From the NCBI RefSeq assembly GCF_014698475.1, contig NZ_JACJTB010000021.1, positions 1-64,000 on the forward strand: DNA of 64,000 nt, read 5' to 3'. The DNA is from Nostoc spongiaeforme FACHB-130 (GTDB lineage Bacteria; Cyanobacteriota; Cyanobacteriia; Cyanobacteriales; Nostocaceae). Position 1 is the stretch's first letter, and each line of letters opens with the position of its first letter. Below are positions 53,292 through 61,813 of the stretch, piece after piece. Under the pieces are notes generated by a model. It was not told the DNA's origin. It saw only the letters and a list, made by a program, of their open reading frames with translations, and did no database searches. The translations under genes were made by a program, and so were the position numbers.

Positions 53292-54428
53292 TTAACGTTG
53301 TTCGAGCGGGGTGTAAGGAACTTCGTGTTTACCGTTGTAAACCTGGGTGGGACGGAAAATACGGTTTTCTGCTAGTTGTTCTTTCCAATGAGCTAACCAA
53401 CCAGCAACGCGGGCGATCGCAAATATTGGTGTAAACAAGTCTGTAGGAATGCCCATCTTCCTATACACCAAACCAGAATAAAAGTCAACATTAGGGTAGA
53501 TGCCTTTGTGACCAAGTTTTTCCTCGACTACCCGTTCCATTTCTTGGGCAATGTCGTAGTATTTATCTCCCCCAAACTTGTCAAACAGTTGCTCGGCAAG
53601 CTCTTGGAGAATGATAGCGCGTGGATCTTTAACTTTGTAGACGCGATGCCCAAAGCCCATCAGTTTTTGTTTGTTTTGTAGGCGCTCCTCAACATAAGGA
53701 CGGACGTTTTCGACTGAGCCGATTTCTTCCAACATCTGAATGACTTCTTCGTTGGCTCCACCGTGTAAAGGGCCGCCCAAGGTGCCTACAGCACTAGCTA
53801 CTACAGCATAAGGGTCAGTCAAGGTAGAAGCTGTTACCCTAGCACTAAAGGTCGAAGCATTCATTGTATGCTCAACGTGCAGAATTAAGCAGATGTCAAA
53901 GATTTTTGCCGCTAAAGCATCCGGTTCTTTCTCGTTGAGCATGTAGAGAAAATTGGCGGAATAATCTAGGTCATCGCGGGGCTTTACAGGGTCATTCCCC
54001 TTACGCATTAACTGGAATGCAGCCACCATTGTGGGGATAGTTGCTATCAAGCGCACAACTGAATCCCGAATGTAGGCAGGGTTATGTAAATCACGTAGGG
54101 AGTAAAACAAGCCTAAAGCCGCCGCCGAGGCTTGCAGAGCATCCATTGGATGGCCGCTTTCCGGGAAGGATTTCATCATGTCCCGAATCCGGTATTTAAT
54201 CCGCCTGTGGAGGCGAACTTCTTCCTCAAATGCTTTGAGTTCTTCTTTACTTGGCAATTCACCCCAGATCAGGAGATAAGCAGTTTCGAGAAAGGTACTT
54301 TTGGCGGCTAACTCCTCAATCCGGATGCCACGATATTCTAGTATTCCCTTCTGCCCATCCACGTAGCTGATACTCGATTGGGCTGCGGGAATGCCTTCTA
54401 AACCGGGCTTGTATTCGCACACCATCAT
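53292..54428 (-). CDS. gltA: citrate synthase
   Basis: 378-aa citrate synthase (type II short form) condensing oxaloacetate and acetyl-CoA. Active-site context: LGGPLHGGANEEVIQML, MGFGHRVYKVKDPRA and NVDFYSGLVYRKMG (the catalytic His, His, Asp set). The N-terminus EYKPGLEGIPAAQSSISYVDGQ is typical. The length also matches 2-methylcitrate synthases, but no methylcitrate cluster is present, so I keep citrate synthase. Start is ATG at 54428 or the next ATG at 54425. Confidence 0.95.
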   Translation of the reverse strand: MMVCEYKPGLEGIPAAQSSISYVDGQKGILEYRGIRIEELAAKSTFLETAYLLIWGELPSKEELKAFEEEVRLHRRIKYRIRDMMKSFPESGHPMDALQASAAALGLFYSLRDLHNPAYIRDSVVRLIATIPTMVAAFQLMRKGNDPVKPRDDLDYSANFLYMLNEKEPDALAAKIFDICLILHVEHTMNASTFSARVTASTLTDPYAVVASAVGTLGGPLHGGANEEVIQMLEEIGSVENVRPYVEERLQNKQKLMGFGHRVYKVKDPRAIILQELAEQLFDKFGGDKYYDIAQEMERVVEEKLGHKGIYPNVDFYSGLVYRKMGIPTDLFTPIFAIARVAGWLAHWKEQLAENRIFRPTQVYNGKHEVPYTPLEQR

Positions 54429-54540
54429 GGCAACACCATTTGCTTTGTGAAATATTCGATCACGCTAACTTACCAGAAATTATTTTCGCCATAACAGTAG
54501 TCGCTATCACAACAATTCTTCGAGAAGAGTTGAAAAACTG

Positions 54541-55035
54541 TTATAGCAAGTACTTGGGTGGTGTCAACCAGAACATTTGACTACGACCCACAACAGCTCC
54601 TGCTTCTGGCAGTTTTACTCCGATCATACCTGCTTTTTTCAGGACTAAACAGCCTTTGACCTCTCCCCAAAGGAGAATTTCTGCCCAGTTGCTTAAATCA
54701 GGTTCATGTCCAACCAAGGCAAGTTGGGTATTTGGCGCATAATTTTTCGGTTCTAACCAGTAAACTAACCAATTGGAAAAATGACCACCAGGAGCGAGGT
54801 GAGAAGATTCTTCTAATTGTGAACCCAGTCCGGTGGCGACAAGAATTTCTGCTGTTTGACGAGCGCGGACTAAGGGACTGGCGACAATTAAATTAAACTG
54901 CAAATCTAGCTTGAGCAGACGCTGGGCGACTTTCTCGGTTTTTTGCCGTCCTTCTTTGGTGAGTTCTCTTTCCTCATCTTTAATGCCAGCCTGCCGCTCT
55001 TGGGCGATGCCATGACGAATCAGATACAGTTCCAC
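54541..55035 (-). CDS. sixA: phosphohistidine phosphatase SixA
   Basis: 164-aa histidine phosphatase. The catalytic motif YLIRHGIAQERQ is at the N-terminus (Arg7-His8-Gly9), the second Arg in ASPLVRARQTAEI and the second His in LVGHEPDLS. SixA dephosphorylates phosphohistidine on signalling proteins. ATG at 55035, full length. Upstream of gltA on the same strand, with a 112-bp gap. Confidence 0.92.
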   Translation of the reverse strand: MELYLIRHGIAQERQAGIKDEERELTKEGRQKTEKVAQRLLKLDLQFNLIVASPLVRARQTAEILVATGLGSQLEESSHLAPGGHFSNWLVYWLEPKNYAPNTQLALVGHEPDLSNWAEILLWGEVKGCLVLKKAGMIGVKLPEAGAVVGRSQMFWLTPPKYLL

Positions 55036-55519
55036 AATAATAGCCCTGATTGCTGAGTTAGGATTTACGCCTGATGTTATTTAAGATATCCTAATTATTC
55101 TTGAATACTACAAGTGCAGTAGTGTTGGCGATCGCATTAACTATTTTGATATTTTAATCCTTTGGCACTCGCAGTCATTCCATACATTAAGGTCTTACCA
55201 GATCATGGATTAGTGCGATCGCTTTTATAACTCCGCGTTTTAGAATTCAATTCCCATAGGCAAAGAAGCCATCATACTCGATACTTACTTTTTAATAATT
55301 ATTTGGGTTAGTTTTTGTATTACTTTTGTAATATAAAATATCAAGGATGACGGATGCTACAGTTCTTATACGGACTACGGAGTTGTTACAAAAAGTGTTA
55401 ACCAATCTAGGCAAGATAGACTAGATTGATATTTAAAAAAATACCCCACAATATTAGCAGCTTTAAATATTTTAATTATGATTCAGTTGTAAACTTTTAA
55501 AGTTATTAATTTCAATATT
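55036..55519. other. intergenic region at the island's left boundary
   Basis: About 480 bases with HIP1 sites in the left half, then AT-rich sequence before the DUF4007 gene. No ORF, tRNA or repeat of note that could be an attachment site was recognised. Confidence 0.45.
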
Positions 55520-56434
55520 ATGATCCAAACTCATCTAAACTTAAAATATCTAGAAACTGCTGTTAACCCAACATTTGCGAACCATGAAACTTTTCATCCG
55601 CGTTTTGGCTGGTTGAAAAAAGGATTTGATGCAGCTAAGAAAAATCCTGGAGTTTTCTTACTAGATGATGCACCTGTGCGTTTAGGTGTTGGTAAAAATA
55701 TGGTACGTGCTATTCGTTATTGGTGTAGTGCGTTTAAGCTAATTGATAAAAATAATTCACCGACAACATTTGGCGAAAAACTTTTGGGAAGTAATGGCTG
55801 GGATGCTTATTTAGAAGATCCGGCTTCATTGTGGTTGTTACATTGGAATTTGTTGAAACCTACTTGTGAAGCGGCGGCTTGGTATTATATTTTTAATGTT
55901 TTTCGAGATTTAGATTTTACCAAAGAAGACATTTTAGTTGGTTTACAAGACTATATAAAGAGTTTTGATAAAAAAATTGCTGATTCATCTTTTATGAAAG
56001 ATATCAGTTGTATTTTAAGAATGTATGCGACACAAGAGTTTATTAGAGATAATAGCCCCATAGAAGATTCGATTGATTGTCCTTTTAATGAACTGGGTTT
56101 AATTCGTCATTTTGGTAAAAGTTATCAGTTTAAAATTGGTGCGAAAGCTAATTTACCTGCATCGGTGATAGTTGCCACTTGTTTAGAGTATGCTAGTTGG
56201 GCAAATCAAGACAGCAATACAATTACTATTCGCAAGTTACTTTATGATGAAGGTAGCCCAGGGATGGTATTTAAATTGACAGAGAGTGTTTTATTGGCAG
56301 CTATTGAAAAAGTGACTAAGGAATTTAACGCGATAATTCTAGAAGATACCGCAGGTTTGATTCAGTTATCTTCACCGGAAAATCCAGAGATATTAGCTGA
56401 AGAAATTTTAGATAGATATTATCTGAGAGAATAG
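55520..56434 (+). CDS. DUF4007 family protein
   Basis: 304-aa soluble protein. The phrase FHPRFGWLKKGFDAAKKNPGVFL with LGVGKNMVRAIRYWCSAF and GWDAYLEDPASLWLLHWNLL is the DUF4007 signature (a helical, probably DNA-linked domain). Members sit beside large ATPases and DEAD helicases in cyanobacterial and archaeal defence/modification loci, in part linked to PAPS-reductase/DndC-type DNA sulfur chemistry (recollection). ATG at 55520, AT-rich upstream. The ATPase gene starts 46 bp downstream. Biochemical role unknown. Confidence 0.85.
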   Translation: MIQTHLNLKYLETAVNPTFANHETFHPRFGWLKKGFDAAKKNPGVFLLDDAPVRLGVGKNMVRAIRYWCSAFKLIDKNNSPTTFGEKLLGSNGWDAYLEDPASLWLLHWNLLKPTCEAAAWYYIFNVFRDLDFTKEDILVGLQDYIKSFDKKIADSSFMKDISCILRMYATQEFIRDNSPIEDSIDCPFNELGLIRHFGKSYQFKIGAKANLPASVIVATCLEYASWANQDSNTITIRKLLYDEGSPGMVFKLTESVLLAAIEKVTKEFNAIILEDTAGLIQLSSPENPEILAEEILDRYYLRE

Positions 56435-56480
56435 GATTAAAAGAAAAATTAGGATTATATCTATATATTTATTGATAAAC

Positions 56481-59400
56481 ATGAGTGAAATTATGACTAA
56501 CAAAAAGCTATCCTATTATTTTAGTTTGCAGCGTCGCTATTCTCGGTCTATTAATTTAGAAAGAGATTTAGATAGTGTGGAAGCTTTAGAGGGTTATGTA
56601 CTGACGAAAAGAGCGATTGATTCGCTCAAACGAATTTTAAATAATTTTAATAACAATGAAGGGAATAGGGCTTGGACTTTAACTAGTGTTTACGGAACTG
56701 GAAAATCGGCTTTTGCTCATTATTTAATTTCTCTGGCGGCTAAATCCCAGAGTAAAATTTACCTTAAAGCTTTAGCGATCGCTGAGGATAAATTAGGTAA
56801 AAATAGTGAGATTTATCAATTAATCCAAGAGAAAATTAACCCTAAAGGATTAATTCGGGCTGTGGCTACGGGACAAAGAGAACCAATTAGCCATACTATT
56901 ATTCGGGCTTTGTTGACTGGTGTAGATAATTTTTGGACTGCTAGTCAAAGAAATAAAATCGGCGTTGTACGTCAGTTGGTAGATTTAGAAGCGGAAATTA
57001 ATGATGGTGGAAAGGTTGATGGCAGAGAAATTCCGCATTTGATATTAGAATTGGCTAAGGAATCAGGAACGGGTGTTTTTCTGGTAATTGATGAATTAGG
57101 GAAGAATCTAGAGTATGCGGCTCATGCTCAAGGTGATGAAGATTTATATCTTTTACAACAATTAGCAGAATTACCAAAAGATAGTCAACATCCCGTTTAT
57201 GTTTTAGGAATTTTACATCAAGCCTTTGGGGAATATAGTCAAAGATTAGCGACAATTCAACGCAACGAATGGGCGAAGATTCAGGGGAGATTTGAAGATA
57301 TTCCCTTTACTGAATCATCGGGACAAATGATGGGTTTGATTGGTGCAGCAATTAACTCTTCAGCCGCAGCTAATATTGAAAGCGCGACTCATACTTATGC
57401 ACAGGAGTGGAGTAAGTATCTAGAATCGGTTATTGTCGATGAGGAAGTTACAGCGCAAGTAATTAAAAATGTTTATCCTCTACATCCCTTAGCGGCTTTG
57501 GTGTTACCAAGTTTGTGTCAAAAGTATGCTCAAAATGACCGTTCTTTGTTTACTTTTTTAACGAGTAGTGAACCTTTATCATTTCGGAATTTTCTGGAAG
57601 AGGTAGCAGTTAAAGATTATGAACTACCTTGTCTGAAAGTCTACCAAGTTTACGATTATTTTATTGAGTCGGCGGGTATGGGTTTAGCTTCTCGCCCAAA
57701 TTTGCAAAGATGGGTGGAAGTGCAGGATTTAATTAACGATGCTAAACGTTTAGAAGAAGATAGTCTGAGGGTATTAAAAACGATTGGGATTTTTAACCTG
57801 ATTACTATTACAGGTTCGATGCGGGCGACGAGAAATTTAGTTTGTTTAGCGATGTGTAATTTCCCCACAGCCGCAGATATTAATTATTGGCAGGAAATTA
57901 TTGATAAACTACTCAAACAAAATCTCATTACCCACCGTCGTCAATTAGATGAATTGCGGATTTGGCAAGGTTCAGATTTTAATGTTGATGGTGAGTTAAG
58001 TACATATATAGAACAAGAGAGGAGTCCTTTAGTTAAACTATTAACTATACACCGTCCTCTCAAGCCTTTAGTTGCACAGCGTCACAGTTATAAAACGGGG
58101 ACTTTGCGTTATTTTGAACGCCATTATTTAGATAGTTCTCAAGATTTAACTCAGTTAACTTGTAGCAGCACAGATGCAGATGGTTTTGTCGGGTATTGGG
58201 TAGATGAAGTAATTCCAAATGCTGTTCCTGTTAATACTAGCGATGGTAAGCCATTAGTTATTTTAAGTGCGGCTAGTTTAGATATATTACGAATTCGTAC
58301 TTTAGAGTTTGTGGCTTTAAGTAATATCAAAAAAACTGCTAAAGAGTTGCAAACTGATGGGGTAGCCAGAAAAGAAGTAAACTATCGCTTACAAGAAGCG
58401 GAAGAATTTTTAGATGAAACTTTAGATCAATCCTTTAGTATTGGAGTAAATCAGCAATGTTGGATTCAAGGACAAGTTGAGACATTAAACAACATTACTG
58501 ACTTTAATAGTAAGCTGTCGGAGATTTGCGATCGCACTTATCATCACAGTCCCATTTTGTGGAATGAATTAATCAACCGCCGTGATTTAACCTCCCAAGG
58601 GGCCAAGGCTAGACGGGAATTGATTCAAGCGATGTTGGAACATCAGCATGAGGAAAGATTGGGCTTAGAAGGATATGGCCCGGAAGTGAGTATGTATTAT
58701 TCTCTGTTAGAGGAAACAGGGATACATCGTCAAGAAGATGAAGACTGGGACTTTTACCCACCATCCGAAAATTCTGGTTTAAATTCTCTGTGGGAAGCCG
58801 TTGAAGATTTTTGTCTAGCAGCAACAGAAAAAAGCCAAAGTTTTGATTTACTCTATCAACATTTATCAGCACCACCATTTGGGGTAAAACAGGGTGCAGT
58901 TCCCGTAATTTTAGCAGCTGTATTGTTGCATCACACGGATGATTTGGGGCTGTATCAAGACGGGACATTTATTCCGGTATTGGGAACAGAACATTTTGAA
59001 TTATTAGTTAAATATCCTGAACGGTTTGCAGTTAAATATTTTGCAGTTGTGGGATTAAGGGCGGAAGTTTTCAAAGAATTGGAAGTTATTTTACGTAATC
59101 CCCAGTTAAAGAAATTGGGGAAAGTACGTAACACCACTTTATTAACTGTGGTGACTCCGCTTTATCAATTTGTGAAAAAACTACCGAAATATACTCAACA
59201 AACTAAAAGACTAGCAACAGAACCAAGAGCTATTTTAAAAGCATTACAAACCACTGTTGAACCCGATGAATTATTATTTAAAGCTTTACCCGCAGCTTGT
59301 AATTTACCTGCAATTGGGACGGAAGCTGGGGATGACGGGGTAACGGCAAGAACATTACGGACTAAATTAGTTCATGCTTTGAGAGATATTCATACAGCTT

Positions 59401-59996
59401 ATGATCAATTATTGAGTGATTGTCAAAAATTGATTTATGAAGCCTTTGGGGTGAGAAGTCCAGAAACAAAATTGCGGGAAGATTTGCGAGTTAGGGCGAA
59501 TTATTTAGCCGGAAAATGTATTGAACCTTTACTCAAACGCTTTATTCGGACTGCATCAGATGAAACTAAAACTGATGCTCAATGGTTAGAAGCTTTGGTG
59601 ATGATTGTAGCAGATAAACCGGCAGAATCTTGGACTGATGATGATGCAGTTGCCTTTGAGATGAAATTAGCCGATTTGGTGCGGCGGTTTAAGAATTTGG
59701 AGGCTTTGCAAAAAGAAGTCGCCGCCAAAGGCGAAGGTTTTGAAGCGCGACGCATTACTATGACTCGTCCTGATGGTCAAGAAATCCATCAAATGGTATG
59801 GGTAGATCATGGGCGAGAGTCGCAAGTTGAAAAGATTGTGGACGAAATTTTAGCAAAATTACCTGATGATCAACAGTTAAGACAGGCGATTTTAGCAATG
59901 TTGAGTGAACGCATTTTAAATGCTGATTTACCTGAGACGGTGGTGCAAATTAGCGATAAGGGGAATGATGAAATAGCGGGGAAAAATGCCGGTTAA
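56481..59996 (+). CDS. large P-loop ATPase of the DUF4007 island
   Basis: 1171-aa protein. A P-loop SVYGTGKSAF (GTGKS at residues 72-76) and Walker B FLVIDELGKNL (Asp204, Glu205) form an N-terminal ATPase of the type seen in large defence ATPases. The remaining 900 residues show no recognisable enzymatic domain; segments such as VLPSLCQKYAQNDRSLFTFLTSSEP recall BREX-type BrxC/PglY-like ATPases, but I do not claim that family. I use the ATG at 56481 (MSEIMTNKKL); the TTG at 56472 is in frame. Overlaps no other gene; same strand as DUF4007. Probably the motor of a defence or modification complex. Confidence 0.8.
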   Translation: MSEIMTNKKLSYYFSLQRRYSRSINLERDLDSVEALEGYVLTKRAIDSLKRILNNFNNNEGNRAWTLTSVYGTGKSAFAHYLISLAAKSQSKIYLKALAIAEDKLGKNSEIYQLIQEKINPKGLIRAVATGQREPISHTIIRALLTGVDNFWTASQRNKIGVVRQLVDLEAEINDGGKVDGREIPHLILELAKESGTGVFLVIDELGKNLEYAAHAQGDEDLYLLQQLAELPKDSQHPVYVLGILHQAFGEYSQRLATIQRNEWAKIQGRFEDIPFTESSGQMMGLIGAAINSSAAANIESATHTYAQEWSKYLESVIVDEEVTAQVIKNVYPLHPLAALVLPSLCQKYAQNDRSLFTFLTSSEPLSFRNFLEEVAVKDYELPCLKVYQVYDYFIESAGMGLASRPNLQRWVEVQDLINDAKRLEEDSLRVLKTIGIFNLITITGSMRATRNLVCLAMCNFPTAADINYWQEIIDKLLKQNLITHRRQLDELRIWQGSDFNVDGELSTYIEQERSPLVKLLTIHRPLKPLVAQRHSYKTGTLRYFERHYLDSSQDLTQLTCSSTDADGFVGYWVDEVIPNAVPVNTSDGKPLVILSAASLDILRIRTLEFVALSNIKKTAKELQTDGVARKEVNYRLQEAEEFLDETLDQSFSIGVNQQCWIQGQVETLNNITDFNSKLSEICDRTYHHSPILWNELINRRDLTSQGAKARRELIQAMLEHQHEERLGLEGYGPEVSMYYSLLEETGIHRQEDEDWDFYPPSENSGLNSLWEAVEDFCLAATEKSQSFDLLYQHLSAPPFGVKQGAVPVILAAVLLHHTDDLGLYQDGTFIPVLGTEHFELLVKYPERFAVKYFAVVGLRAEVFKELEVILRNPQLKKLGKVRNTTLLTVVTPLYQFVKKLPKYTQQTKRLATEPRAILKALQTTVEPDELLFKALPAACNLPAIGTEAGDDGVTARTLRTKLVHALRDIHTAYDQLLSDCQKLIYEAFGVRSPETKLREDLRVRANYLAGKCIEPLLKRFIRTASDETKTDAQWLEALVMIVADKPAESWTDDDAVAFEMKLADLVRRFKNLEALQKEVAAKGEGFEARRITMTRPDGQEIHQMVWVDHGRESQVEKIVDEILAKLPDDQQLRQAILAMLSERILNADLPETVVQISDKGNDEIAGKNAG

Positions 59997-60038
59997 TAGA
60001 AGCATTATGATGAGAAAGAGAACCTAGCAACAGTAGTT

Positions 60039-60380
60039 ATGAATCTTCTAGCCGTCACAAGTTTACATAAATTGTCTCTTCACGTTCTAGTTGAACAAGC
60101 AGAGTCAGGAAATTTTATCGCCTCAGTTCCAGAGTTACCTGATTGTATGGTGGAAGCTGAAACTCGTGAAATTGCGTTCCCCTTTGGGGTTGCCGGAGGC
60201 ATCGCATCTGTACAGGAGCAAGTTCAGGCTAAACTGGCAAATATGGAAGTGCTGACGCTAGAAGTAACCAATAATCCCTGGACAGATTTTATTGGGATTT
60301 TTGAGGGAGATGAAGAGTTTGCACAACTAGCGCAGGAACTTCGTGACGAACGTGAGTTAGATATAAATAATAATGTATGA
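60039..60380 (+). CDS. HicB-like antitoxin with in-frame 24-bp insertion
   Basis: 113-aa protein. The UPF0150/HicB core (LHVLVEQAESGNFIASVPE, then LPDCMVEAETREIA) and a C-terminal half (SVQEQVQAKLANMEVLT) are intact, but at 60177-60200 a 24-bp block adds FPFGVAGG exactly inside what would be GCGATCGC (GCG|ATCGC), so frame is preserved. The 3' end overlaps the next frame by ATGA. As the first gene of a two-gene antitoxin/PIN-toxin module it would neutralise a VapC-like toxin. Normal HicB proteins lack this insert. Confidence 0.72.
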   Translation: MNLLAVTSLHKLSLHVLVEQAESGNFIASVPELPDCMVEAETREIAFPFGVAGGIASVQEQVQAKLANMEVLTLEVTNNPWTDFIGIFEGDEEFAQLAQELRDERELDINNNV

Positions 60381-60538
60381 GCCTTTGGGTATTAGACACA
60401 GATCATGTTTCGTTACTACTAGAACGACATCCACAGGTAAGCCGTCGAGTGGCTGAAGTAGGTTCACAGGTAGCGATTTCTATTGTGACAGTTCAGGAAT
60501 TTTTTAATGGTTGGGTGGTGCGAATCAAGATGAATTAA
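60377..60538 (+). pseudogene. truncated PIN-domain (VapC-type) toxin
   Basis: A frame overlapping the antitoxin stop (ATGA) reads SLWVLDTDHVSLLLERHP, then VAISIVTVQEFFNGWVVR and a stop at 60536. The first aspartate of the PIN active site (LDTDHVSLL) is present, but the domain ends after 53 residues, well short of the usual 120-140. Later catalytic aspartates are missing, so the toxin looks inactive. Confidence 0.7.
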
Positions 60539-60561
60539 TGGTAACGCTTGCAATTCCATAA

Positions 60562-60792
60562 TTGCTTGTGATTGTACGTTTCCAGCAAAAATTTCTTGTG
60601 ACAGAGAAGCGTCAGGGACAGGAGTATCTTGGTTTCTATCTTCCACAAGGGAAGAAGGATGTGTTTAAGGAGTATTGTCAGTTTATTGACAGTACAATGA
60701 AGGATGAGCTAGAGAAATTTATTGATCAGTGCGTATCTGATCCGAAGTTTCAGCAATACTTAGAAATGAAGCGTCGGTTAAAAGATAAGTAA
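60562..60792 (+). CDS. small hypothetical protein, possibly a gene fragment
   Basis: 76-aa frame: FQQKFLVTEKRQGQEYLGFY, KKDVFKEYCQFIDSTMKDEL and DPKFQQYLEMKRRLKDK, a charged helical C-terminus. I recognise no family. It lies in a decayed stretch between two broken toxin-antitoxin modules; coding potential is uncertain. It begins with TTG. Confidence 0.35.
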   Translation: MLVIVRFQQKFLVTEKRQGQEYLGFYLPQGKKDVFKEYCQFIDSTMKDELEKFIDQCVSDPKFQQYLEMKRRLKDK

Positions 60793-60847
60793 GTTATGTG
60801 CTGTTAGGTTGCTGATAAATGTTAGCAAATGTGGGAGGTTATTAAAG

Positions 60848-61135
60848 ATGAAGATTAGAGGGATAAAACGTGGGCAAAGTATTGAAATCTTAGAAGAAAT
60901 TAATAATATCCCCGATGGGACTGAAATGATACTAGAAATAGGATTTATCAAAGGTCAAATCAAAGCAACAGAATCGGAATTGACAGATGAAGCAAGGTTA
61001 GCCAGACTTAATCAATTATTTGGAGCTTGGGAAAATCAACCTGAATTAACAGAAATTTTTGCAGAAATTGAACAACAGCGTCATACTTATCGAGGTAGGA
61101 ATATAGATTTATTTGGTAATCAGGATAATGGCTAA
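60848..61135 (+). CDS. VapB-like antitoxin
   Basis: 95-aa protein beginning MKIRGIKRGQSIEILEEINN, which resembles the short antitoxins that precede PIN toxins in cyanobacteria (an AbrB/VapB-like N-terminus and helical C-terminus FGAWENQPELTEIFAEIEQQ). GGGAGG about 9 nt upstream of the ATG at 60848 fixes the start. The next frame begins within the stop (TAATG), as in a toxin-antitoxin operon. Confidence 0.65.
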   Translation: MKIRGIKRGQSIEILEEINNIPDGTEMILEIGFIKGQIKATESELTDEARLARLNQLFGAWENQPELTEIFAEIEQQRHTYRGRNIDLFGNQDNG

Positions 61136-61185
61136 TGTATCTACTAGATACTAATATTTGTGTGGCTATTTCAAAAGGCTGTTGA
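61135..61185 (+). pseudogene. PIN toxin stub
   Basis: Overlaps the antitoxin stop (TAATG) and reads MYLLDTNICVAISKGC, the start of a VapC PIN domain, then stops after 16 codons. The next bases belong to an unrelated frame, so a deletion has fused the toxin's start to the end of another gene. Confidence 0.65.
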
Positions 61186-61402
61186 GTATGAATCTAATCA
61201 TGCTGATGGACGTACCTATACTTGGACTGATGGGGAAAGTTTATTGCAGCTTCTAGCACGCAAGGATGAAATTATTGCTCAACATGAAAAGTTAATGGCT
61301 AAAGAGAAAAAGACGGCTTTTAACTCTCATTTGGTTGAAGCGTTAGAAGAAAGCTTAAATCAAGAAAAAGATGATTCACCTTGTTTAGTTTGTCATTTGT
61401 AA
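61160..61402 (+). pseudogene. C-terminal fragment of an unknown, possibly PAPS-reductase-like, protein
   Basis: 80-codon frame that starts within the PIN stub: WLFQKAVEYESNHADGRTYT, WTDGESLLQLLARKDEIIAQ and a tail ending PCLVCHL. The absence of a proper N-terminus and the join to the toxin stub point to a truncated gene's end. The pattern (KAVEYE, WTDGESL, C-terminal CxxC) made me think of a PAPS-reductase-type protein, which commonly accompanies DUF4007 loci, but this is a guess. Confidence 0.4.
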
Positions 61403-61475
61403 TTCTGACCAATATTAAATATTTTATTTTGACAAGAGCTAGTGCGATCGCCCTAACTCCTGTATCGTTGATTTC

Positions 61476-61706
61476 CTAACCTTGCTGTCTAATTAATACA
61501 CTCACTACATCGCCTAATTCACCTAAATTTCCTGCTATGACGGGTTTTGACCAAGAACCCACTTCTGCATAACCTGTAGTATGTAGCTGATAAATTGTTC
61601 TCCTGACTAGTTCAGGACTACCGACTAATATGTGCTTTATCTTTTCTCGCCTCACCTGGACTTGATTGCTACTGCTATCTTCTAATCTCATAAATTCTTC
61701 CGCCAT
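61476..61706 (-). CDS. small conserved cyanobacterial protein
   Basis: 76-aa protein MAEEFMRLEDSSSNQVQVRR with KHILVGSPELVRRTIYQLHT and GYAEVGSWSKP; I recall similar short proteins in many cyanobacteria but know no function. ATG at 61706; the frame opens at 61724. Divergent from the HTH/HNH gene, with a perfect 18-bp palindrome (61737-61754) in the shared promoter region, so both may be coregulated. Confidence 0.7.
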   Translation of the reverse strand: MAEEFMRLEDSSSNQVQVRREKIKHILVGSPELVRRTIYQLHTTGYAEVGSWSKPVIAGNLGELGDVVSVLIRQQG

Positions 61707-61736
61707 AACGCACCTGTTTAACATTATCTCTGTTTT

Positions 61737-61754
61737 GTTATCATATATGATAAC
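61737..61754. promoter_or_regulatory. 18-bp perfect palindrome, probable operator
   Basis: GTTATCATA-TATGATAAC is a perfect palindrome. A second half-site GTTATCATA is at 61770-61778, 15 bp further toward the HTH/HNH gene. The XRE-type HTH of that gene is a good candidate binder (autoregulation). Confidence 0.75.
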
Positions 61755-61813
61755 CAGTCCGTGACAAAAGTTATCATAAAAGTTAACAAAATTGCGATCG
61801 CTATCCTGTGATA

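Noticed and set aside
53292-54428. 2-methylcitrate synthase (PrpC)
   Set aside because: The length is similar, but no methylcitrate dehydratase or lyase genes are nearby, and the setting beside ndh genes fits gltA.
60464-60646. 60-aa minus-strand ORF across the PIN remnant
   Set aside because: No start context or family; antisense to the remnant and to the small frame at 60562.
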